This document shows, piece after piece, positions 58,507-64,000 of a stretch of 64,000 bases of DNA (the stretch's first letter is position 1; every line of letters starts with the position of its first letter). Origin of the DNA: an uncultured Bacillota bacterium (GTDB lineage: Bacteria > Bacillota_I > Bacilli_A > RF39 > UBA660). The position numbers and the translations under genes were made by a program. Location of the stretch: the NCBI GenBank assembly GCA_945867665.1, contig CAMBIR010000004.1, positions 1 through 64,000 on the forward strand, read 5' to 3'. The notes beneath the pieces were generated by a model that had not been told where the DNA came from, did not search any database, and was given only the letters and a program-made list of their open reading frames with translations.

Positions 58507-60273
58507 ATGTTAGGAAAAATAAGTAGTATCCTAGGGGATACTATTCGAATTAAATTAGAAGTAAATATTTATGAATTAGACAATTTAATTGGCAAAAATG
58601 TAATCTTTGAGGAACAAGATTTAAAAATAGTAGGAGAAATATTAGAAGGGGATAGTACTTATTTAGAAATTAACTTAGTAGGAGAGATTAAAAATAATAA
58701 ATTTATTTATGGTAGTAATACTAAACCATCCTTTAAAAGCCCTTGCCGAATCATTACCTTAGAAGAATTAAATATAATCTATCAAAATGATGTAGGTACA
58801 AATTCAGTTTCTATCGGAACATCAACAGTATATAACAATTATCAAATCTCTCTTGATGTTAATGCCTTCTTCTCCAATCACTTTGCTATTTTAGGAAATA
58901 GTGGTTCCGGAAAAAGTTATTCCACTTCAAAAATTTTACAATCCATTTTTTATCAAGCCAAAAACAGTATTCCCTTTCGAACAAATTTATTTTTATTTGA
59001 TGCTTATGGTGAGTATCAGCCTGCATTCTTTGAAATAGGCAAAAACAATCCCAACTTAAATTATAAAGTAATTACGACAGACTTAAATAGCACCGAATTT
59101 ACACATCTATCTCTTCCTTTTTGGCTACTTGGTGTTGATGATATTGCCTTACTGTTAAATGCTAATGATGAAAATCAACTTCCCATTATTGAAAAAGCAC
59201 TAAAACTAGTTGGATATTTCACCAAAAGTGAAGAAGAAGTCATTGACCAAAAAAATGATATTTTAGCAAGAAGTATTTTAGATATTATCTTCTCTGGAAA
59301 AAATCCAAGTGAAATTAGAAATAAACTTACCTCTGTTTTAACAAAATTTAAAACAAAAGATATCAACTTAGAAGTTTCCTTAACAAAAGGAGGATGGAGT
59401 AGAAGCATAAGACAATGCCTTTTTGTAGAATCATCTGGAAAATTTGCCGATATCGAGGTTGTTGTTCAATACCTAGAAGAATTTACCAAAAATGATTTTC
59501 AACTATCCTTGCCTGATGGTAGTTTTATGTATGGTTTGAAAGAATTTGCTCTTGCCTTAGAATTTGCTCTTATTTCAGAAGGCGTTCTAACTAGCGAGAA
59601 AGTATTTGACTATGCGAATGCCCTAAAAATTAGATTAAACACCTTAATCAATAGCGATTACGCCAAGTTTTTTGAATATCCACTCTTTGTAACAAGAGAA
59701 GGGTATATTAAAGATTTATTAACTACTTCTAATGGAAGAAAAGCACAAATCATTAATTTTAATATCAATTATGTCGATGATAGATTTGCCAAAAATTTAG
59801 TAAAAATTTACTCTAAACTATTATTCGATTATGTTGCCAAATTAAAAGATAGAGGTTCCATCGCTTTCCACATCCTCTTAGAAGAAGCACATAGATATGT
59901 TCAAGAAGATATTGATGTAAAACTCTTTGGCTATAATATTTTTGAAAGAATCGCTAAAGAAGGGAGAAAATATGGAATCTTATTGGGACTAATTACTCAA
60001 AGACCATCAGAACTTAGCGAAACCGCCATTAGTCAGTGCAGCAATTTCTTAGTATTTAAAATGTTCCATCACAATGATTTAGCTTTTGTAAATTCTCTTT
60101 TACCAAATATCAGCGGCAACTTAATTACCAAATTAAAAACCTTTCACGCTGGAGTTTGTATTGCCTATGGGACAGCCTTCAAAATGCCAGTAATTATTAA
60201 TGTGGATGAACCAAATCCATCTCCATTAAGTCAAAATGTAGACATTTCAAGAGTATGGTACATTCAACAATAA
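58507..60273 (+). CDS. HerA/DUF87-family ATPase
   Basis: 588 residues. N-terminal beta-barrel HAS-barrel-like region (about 1-95), then a RecA-like ATPase with Walker A G-N-S-G-S-G-K-S near 130-137, Walker B L-L-E-E-A-H-R-Y near 458 and the Q-R-P-S-E-L motif near 498. HerA ATPases form hexameric DNA translocases, often with the NurA nuclease. No nurA, SIR2 or other defence partner is adjacent, and flanking genes are housekeeping. TATAAT near 58469 forms its promoter right behind the rplT terminator. DNA translocation is inferred from the family. Confidence 0.85.
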   Translation: MLGKISSILGDTIRIKLEVNIYELDNLIGKNVIFEEQDLKIVGEILEGDSTYLEINLVGEIKNNKFIYGSNTKPSFKSPCRIITLEELNIIYQNDVGTNSVSIGTSTVYNNYQISLDVNAFFSNHFAILGNSGSGKSYSTSKILQSIFYQAKNSIPFRTNLFLFDAYGEYQPAFFEIGKNNPNLNYKVITTDLNSTEFTHLSLPFWLLGVDDIALLLNANDENQLPIIEKALKLVGYFTKSEEEVIDQKNDILARSILDIIFSGKNPSEIRNKLTSVLTKFKTKDINLEVSLTKGGWSRSIRQCLFVESSGKFADIEVVVQYLEEFTKNDFQLSLPDGSFMYGLKEFALALEFALISEGVLTSEKVFDYANALKIRLNTLINSDYAKFFEYPLFVTREGYIKDLLTTSNGRKAQIINFNINYVDDRFAKNLVKIYSKLLFDYVAKLKDRGSIAFHILLEEAHRYVQEDIDVKLFGYNIFERIAKEGRKYGILLGLITQRPSELSETAISQCSNFLVFKMFHHNDLAFVNSLLPNISGNLITKLKTFHAGVCIAYGTAFKMPVIINVDEPNPSPLSQNVDISRVWYIQQ

Positions 60274-60292
60274 AAAATATCAATTTATAAAT

Positions 60293-60318
60293 AGTGGGAA
60301 TAACATCCTGCTTTTTTT
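60293..60318 (+). terminator. Terminator after the HerA-like gene
   Basis: AGTGGGA at 60293-60299 pairs with TCCTGCT at 60306-60312 (two G-U), then T's. Confidence 0.7.
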
Positions 60319-60423
60319 CTTAAAAATACTTTACTATTCTTCTCTTCAAGTAAAAAAATTAATGAAAAAATGAAGTTATTACTTAAGAGTAATCATAAAT
60401 TATACTAATGATAAAAAATAAAA

Positions 60424-60452
60424 TTGACAAAAATTAACTTGTGTGATAATAT
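60424..60452 (+). promoter_or_regulatory. Promoter of the Fic gene
   Basis: TTGACA at 60424-60429 and TAATAT at 60447-60452, spacer 17. Confidence 0.75.
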
Positions 60453-60474
60453 ATGTGCAAAAGGGGGAGTCCAT

Positions 60475-61524
60475 ATGGATAACGAATTAAGATTAAATCA
60501 ATCCAATTTGTCTTCAACAACACAATCACAAGATGTGAGAGACCTATTTGCAATGACATTTATGACTTATCATTTATCAGAAAATTATAAAGTAATCTAC
60601 AAAAAAGATGCGGGGTGTGCAATTCCTAAAAAACTAATTGAATTGTATTATAAATTTATAAATCCAGATTATAACAATATGATATATTCTTTCAAAAATA
60701 AGTATATATCTAATGAAATATTAGTTGAAAAAAATGATACTAAAGAACAAAGAAAAGGTTTAAATAATGTATATCAATATATTCAAGATTATGATTTTAA
60801 TGAAAAGTCACTAAACTTATTTATTGCTTCATTAGAAATCAATAGTATATTATGGAAACCAACAGATGATTTGAATACCAAGGATTTGGAAACAGAAATA
60901 ACAAAATTAAGAGAAGAAATGGAAACATTAAAGAAAGAAGCAAAGTCAGAAAGAAACTTAGAAAAATATCAACGCGCTCAAAAATTAGAAAAAGAAATTA
61001 AGGCAATAAGTTATAAAGCCAAAATAGGAGGACAACTCAGAAATAATAATAACGATGATGTGGTACGCTTGAATAAAGTGGATATAGATATTCCAAGTCC
61101 TGAAGAAGCCTTAAAATTGATGAATGAGTATTTAAATAAGGATAAGGTTGAGGAATTCACTGATGTTTTTAAAAGTAGCGATATTATTGAATACATATCA
61201 TATTGTGTAAAAGAAACGACAAAATTAATAAAAATACAACCATTTTTTGATGGAAATAAAAGAACTTTTAGGGCACTTTTAAATTTAATGTTTAAAGCCA
61301 AGGGGTTACCACCAGTATATATTAGAACTGGGGAAAGGGAAGCCTATAAAAAGGCTCTATATAATGCGATGAAATATGAAGATTATTCGTATATTATTGA
61401 CTTTTATTTATTTAAGATATGTGATTCAATTTACGAATTAGATGTAGAGCCATACAAAGAAAAAAGATTCCAAGAAAATCCTAAATTAAAAGAAAGAAAG
61501 CAATCACACCCGTTAGAGAGATAG
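60475..61524 (+). CDS. Fic-domain protein with Gln in place of the catalytic His
   Basis: 349 residues. N-terminal helical region, a Lys/Glu coiled coil (about 140-190) and the Fic core. The motif H-P-F-x-(D/E)-G-N-(G/K)-R reads Q-P-F-F-D-G-N-K-R-T-F-R near 254-265: the phosphate-binding G-N-K-R is complete, but the catalytic His is Gln (CAA). Fic enzymes transfer AMP or other phosphates to proteins. A clear inhibitory S/T-x3-E-G/N motif is also not seen; I-A-S-L-E-I-N near 117 is the nearest. ATG 60475 is chosen for its AAAGGGGGAG site; the frame is open to 60424. It may be inactive, or use another chemistry. Confidence 0.8.
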   Translation: MDNELRLNQSNLSSTTQSQDVRDLFAMTFMTYHLSENYKVIYKKDAGCAIPKKLIELYYKFINPDYNNMIYSFKNKYISNEILVEKNDTKEQRKGLNNVYQYIQDYDFNEKSLNLFIASLEINSILWKPTDDLNTKDLETEITKLREEMETLKKEAKSERNLEKYQRAQKLEKEIKAISYKAKIGGQLRNNNNDDVVRLNKVDIDIPSPEEALKLMNEYLNKDKVEEFTDVFKSSDIIEYISYCVKETTKLIKIQPFFDGNKRTFRALLNLMFKAKGLPPVYIRTGEREAYKKALYNAMKYEDYSYIIDFYLFKICDSIYELDVEPYKEKRFQENPKLKERKQSHPLER

Positions 61525-61566
61525 TAGATTATAAAATATATGATGAAAACTGGAGAAAATTAAAAA

Positions 61567-61587
61567 AAGTCTTGCAAGACTTTTTTA
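61567..61587 (+). terminator. Terminator after the Fic gene
   Basis: AAGTCTTG and CAAGACTT form a perfect hairpin with T's behind it. Confidence 0.85.
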
Positions 61588-61594
61588 TAGTTTA

Positions 61595-61623
61595 TTGGAA
61601 AAAAATAATTTCTGTTGTATAAT
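61595..61623 (+). promoter_or_regulatory. Promoter of hisS
   Basis: TTGGAA at 61595-61600 and TATAAT at 61618-61623, spacer 17. No T-box sequence lies between promoter and gene. Confidence 0.8.
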
Positions 61624-61651
61624 AATATTATAAATGAAAGAGGGATACAAT

Positions 61652-62950
61652 ATGAAAATATTAAATGTTAAAGGATGTAATGATTACTTACCAAAAGAAC
61701 AAAAAATAAGAAACTATATCAATGATAAATTAAAAGAAACATTTAAAGAATTTGGATATCAGCCAATTGAAACACCTATTTTATGTTATTACGATATGTT
61801 AATCGATAAATATGATGAAAATAATGATTTAGTAAAGGAAATATACAAATTATCTGACCAGGGAAATAGAGAATTAGGACTTCGTTACGACCTAACCGTT
61901 CCCTTTGCTAAGTTTATTGCGATAAATAAAAACAAAATTAATTTTCCATTTAAACGCTATGAAATCGCCAAAGTATTTCGTGATGGACCCGTCAAGTTAG
62001 GAAGAGATAGAGAATTTACACAATGTGATGTAGATGTTGTAGGCCTATCTGGACAAATGGTAGAAGCAGAGTGTTTAAATTTATACGTAAATGCCTTTCA
62101 AAAATTAGGAATTGAAATAGAAATTCAATATAATAGTAGAAACTTAATGCGCGGATTAATTTTAGATTGTTCAGTGGAAGAGAAAAATATTAATCCAATA
62201 ATTACTATCATTGATAAGATGAATAAAATAAGTAAAGAAGAATTTAGAGAATCCCTAAAAAAATTATCATTGGACGATAATAAAATTGATAAATTACTAC
62301 AAAATTTTAATCTATCTCTAGAAGAATTAATCAAAAAATATAAAGAAACAACGATTAAAGAACTACAATTAGGCCTTGAAGAATTAAGTCAGTTAAATCT
62401 TTATATTCAATCTTTAAATATCAATAAGTATTGTAAGTTTACTCCAACGTTAGCTCGGGGTCAAGATTATTATACAGGAAACGTTTTTGAAGTCTATGAA
62501 AAAACAAGAAAACTAAGTAGCAGTATTGGTGGCGGTGGAAGATACGATAATATGATTACCAATTATATTGGGGACGGGAATATCTATCCAGCAGTAGGAA
62601 TCAGTTTTGGTCTATCTTCAATTTATGAATTATTAAGGGACAACGAAGAAATTTCTAACGACACAGATATTCAAGTTTATTTAATTCCCTATGAAACAGA
62701 AGCAATCACCTTAAAAATTGCCAATGAATTAAGGCAAAAAAATATTCGGGTCACAATAGAAATGAACAAAAGAAAAATCAAGAAATGTTTTGAATGGGCA
62801 AATAAACAAAATATTCCTTATGTAATTGTCATCGGTGAAGATGAAATAAAAACCAATCATTTGATGGTAAAGAACATGAAATCATCAACAAGCAAAGAGT
62901 ACGCACTTGACAATCTAGACCAATTAGTAGATGATATCAAAAATGTGTAA
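61652..62950 (+). CDS. hisS: Histidyl-tRNA synthetase
   Basis: 432 residues. Class II motifs are visible: motif 2 region F-R-D-G-P-V-K-L-G-R-D-R-E-F-T-Q-C-D near 110-128, the histidine A loop L-A-R-G-Q-D-Y-Y-T-G near 273, motif 3 G-G-G-G-R-Y-D-N near 300, and a C-terminal anticodon domain. It charges tRNA-His. ATG 61652 is used because AAAGAGGG lies before it, the ATG at 61634 being upstream of that site. aspS, often paired with hisS in Bacilli, is not adjacent. Confidence 0.95.
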   Translation: MKILNVKGCNDYLPKEQKIRNYINDKLKETFKEFGYQPIETPILCYYDMLIDKYDENNDLVKEIYKLSDQGNRELGLRYDLTVPFAKFIAINKNKINFPFKRYEIAKVFRDGPVKLGRDREFTQCDVDVVGLSGQMVEAECLNLYVNAFQKLGIEIEIQYNSRNLMRGLILDCSVEEKNINPIITIIDKMNKISKEEFRESLKKLSLDDNKIDKLLQNFNLSLEELIKKYKETTIKELQLGLEELSQLNLYIQSLNINKYCKFTPTLARGQDYYTGNVFEVYEKTRKLSSSIGGGGRYDNMITNYIGDGNIYPAVGISFGLSSIYELLRDNEEISNDTDIQVYLIPYETEAITLKIANELRQKNIRVTIEMNKRKIKKCFEWANKQNIPYVIVIGEDEIKTNHLMVKNMKSSTSKEYALDNLDQLVDDIKNV

Positions 62951-63103
62951 TAATTGTTATCTATTTTTTATTCATAAATAACAAATAAGAGAAAGTCATG
63001 AAAATTGTTAATTTAAGAACGCATCAATTTCTCCTCAATTAAAAGAAGAAATGTTAAATAGAGCATTGAAAAAAGAATATAAGCTTAAAGAGTAAATGTA
63101 TAA

Positions 63104-63149
63104 AAATCTCTAATCTACCTCAAAATTTAAGTAGAAAGGAGATTTTTTT
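63104..63149 (+). terminator. Hairpin/terminator including the sigG ribosome binding site
   Basis: AAATCTC (about 63104-63110) pairs with GAGATTT (about 63138-63144), with inner CTAC/GTAG, followed by T's and at once the sigG ATG at 63150. The 3' arm contains AAAGGAG, the sigG ribosome binding site. Confidence 0.7.
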
Positions 63150-63926
63150 ATGGCACGTCATAAAGTAGAAATTTGTGGCGTGAATACTGCGAATATAAAA
63201 GTATTAACCAATGAAGAAACCAAAGCATTATTTCAAAAAATGAAAGATGGAGACTCTTTTGCTAGAGAAGATTTAATCAGTGGTAATTTAAAATTAGTAT
63301 TATCTATTTTAAAGAAATTTACTGGAAAAACAGATAATCTAGATGATTTATTTCAAGTAGGTTGCTTGGGGTTAGTAAAAGCAATCGATAATTTTGATAT
63401 CAGTTATGATGTTAAACTATCAACCTATGCAGTTCCGATGATTTTAGGAGAAATAAAGCGATATCTAAGAGATAATTCTTCTCTAAGAGTTAGCCGAAGT
63501 ATTAAAGATTTAGCCTATAAAACATTAAAACTAAAAGAAGAATTAGTAACCTCGAACGGAATAGAACCAAGTGATAAAGAAATTGCTACCATTCTAGGGG
63601 TAACAGAGTATGAAATCTCTTCTGCGCTAGAGTCACTTCGTGAACCAATGAGTATGTATGAACCAATCTACAACGATGGAGGAGACACAATCTATCTTTT
63701 TGATCAAATCAGTAACAAAAAAGAAGAATATGACCTTGATTACAAATTAGCCGTTGATAAGGCAATGAGCAATTTAAAACCACGTGATCGCCAAATCTTA
63801 GAAGAAAGATTTATGATTGGAAAAACGCAAATGGAAATTGCTAGTGAACTTGGAATCAGTCAAGCACAAATTTCTCGAATTGAGAAAAATGCAATTAAAA
63901 TACTAAAAAAGAACATCAAAGAATAA
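63150..63926 (+). CDS. sigG: Forespore sigma factor SigG
   Basis: 258 residues. The N terminus K-V-E-I-C-G-V-N-T is the SigG signature. Sigma region 2 (D-D-L-F-Q-V-G-C-L-G-L-V-K-A near 70), region 3 and region 4 (R-D-R-Q-I-L-E-E-R-F, then H-T-H I-S-Q-A-Q-I-S-R-I-E) are complete. It directs late forespore genes such as germination and spore-DNA protection genes. sigG is followed by a ylmC-type gene, the order known from B. subtilis without ylmA/B. The ribosome binding site is inside a terminator-like hairpin. Confidence 0.96.
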   Translation: MARHKVEICGVNTANIKVLTNEETKALFQKMKDGDSFAREDLISGNLKLVLSILKKFTGKTDNLDDLFQVGCLGLVKAIDNFDISYDVKLSTYAVPMILGEIKRYLRDNSSLRVSRSIKDLAYKTLKLKEELVTSNGIEPSDKEIATILGVTEYEISSALESLREPMSMYEPIYNDGGDTIYLFDQISNKKEEYDLDYKLAVDKAMSNLKPRDRQILEERFMIGKTQMEIASELGISQAQISRIEKNAIKILKKNIKE

Positions 63927-63945
63927 AATAAATTAGGGTGGTAGA

Positions 63946-64000
63946 ATGAATTTATCTGATTTACAAGAAAAAGAGGTTGTTGATATTTCTACAGGAAAAA
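63946..64000 (+). CDS. ylmC: YlmC/YmxH-family PRC-barrel protein, partial
   Basis: The gene is cut by the window end after 18 codons. It starts ATG 63946 behind AGGGTGGT and begins M-N-L-S-D-L-Q-E-K-E-V-V-D-I-S-T-G-K, the start of the YlmC/YmxH PRC-barrel family. Its position directly after sigG supports the call. Confidence 0.75.
   Translation, partial: MNLSDLQEKEVVDISTGK

Noticed and set aside
58507-60273. HerA-based phage-defence system
   Set aside because: No NurA, SIR2 or nuclease partner is adjacent; neighbours are housekeeping genes.
62999-63094. Short ORFs between hisS and sigG
   Set aside because: 14-residue frames without ribosome binding sites; at most a remnant of an older gene.

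Overview
The window is low-GC DNA from a Gram-positive, spore-forming member of the Bacilli. The evidence is AT-rich coding sequence with strong AGGAGG-type ribosome binding sites, consensus sigma-A promoters, a T-box leader, an L20 leader, sortase and LPxTG-like proteins, CdaA/CdaR, RNase Y, SigG followed by a YlmC-type gene, and part of a YdcC-type sporulation lipoprotein gene. TGA is a stop and Trp is TGG, so the code is standard. An uncultured gut Bacilli lineage (RF39-like) fits, but the species is not determined. Most genes are on the + strand.

Layout: 0.1-9.8 kb is cell envelope: a leucine-rich-repeat protein, a membrane-bound HTH regulator with two ABC ATPase-permease fusions, and a surface protein whose 5' end is put out of frame by a run of nine G's. 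9.9-14.4 kb is one operon: a small protein, a zinc-ribbon HExxH protein, and acyltransferase, acyl-activating enzyme, acyltransferase. 14.5-17.8 kb has a protein built of three alpha-CTD-like repeats, then a 38-residue microprotein and a large serine recombinase that abuts the 3' half of a ydcC-like gene. 18-26.5 kb has small membrane proteins, two HD-domain paralogues, a T-box operon with valS, a short Rel-type protein behind a leader peptide/attenuator, and an Mbeg1-like hydrolase.

27-39 kb is a second envelope region: class B-type sortase, a 1410-residue VWA/MucBP protein ending in PPKTG, an M23 peptidase, a SpaA-like protein with the same PPKTG tail, and on the - strand two NAGPA-domain proteins and a membrane-anchored duplicated-domain protein. 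39-64 kb is mostly housekeeping: a GT2 glycosyltransferase, rpsP-khpA, rny, frr, ruvB, cdaA-cdaR, infC-rpmI-rplT, a HerA-like ATPase, hisS and sigG. Among these are accessory units: a DUF1292/tail-anchored protein operon, an SPFH/Tim44 zinc-ribbon operon, a GNAT enzyme, an ASCH gene with a premature stop, tRNA-Met(CAT) and a Fic protein with an altered catalytic motif.

The strongest candidates for new biology are: (1) the recombinase-split ydcC-like gene, which resembles a sporulation intervening element of the skin type with only its right junction in view; (2) the poly-G switch of the surface protein; (3) short upstream ORFs coupled to terminator hairpins before the Rel-like and SpaA-like genes. 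No CRISPR array, insertion sequence, rRNA or replication origin was seen.
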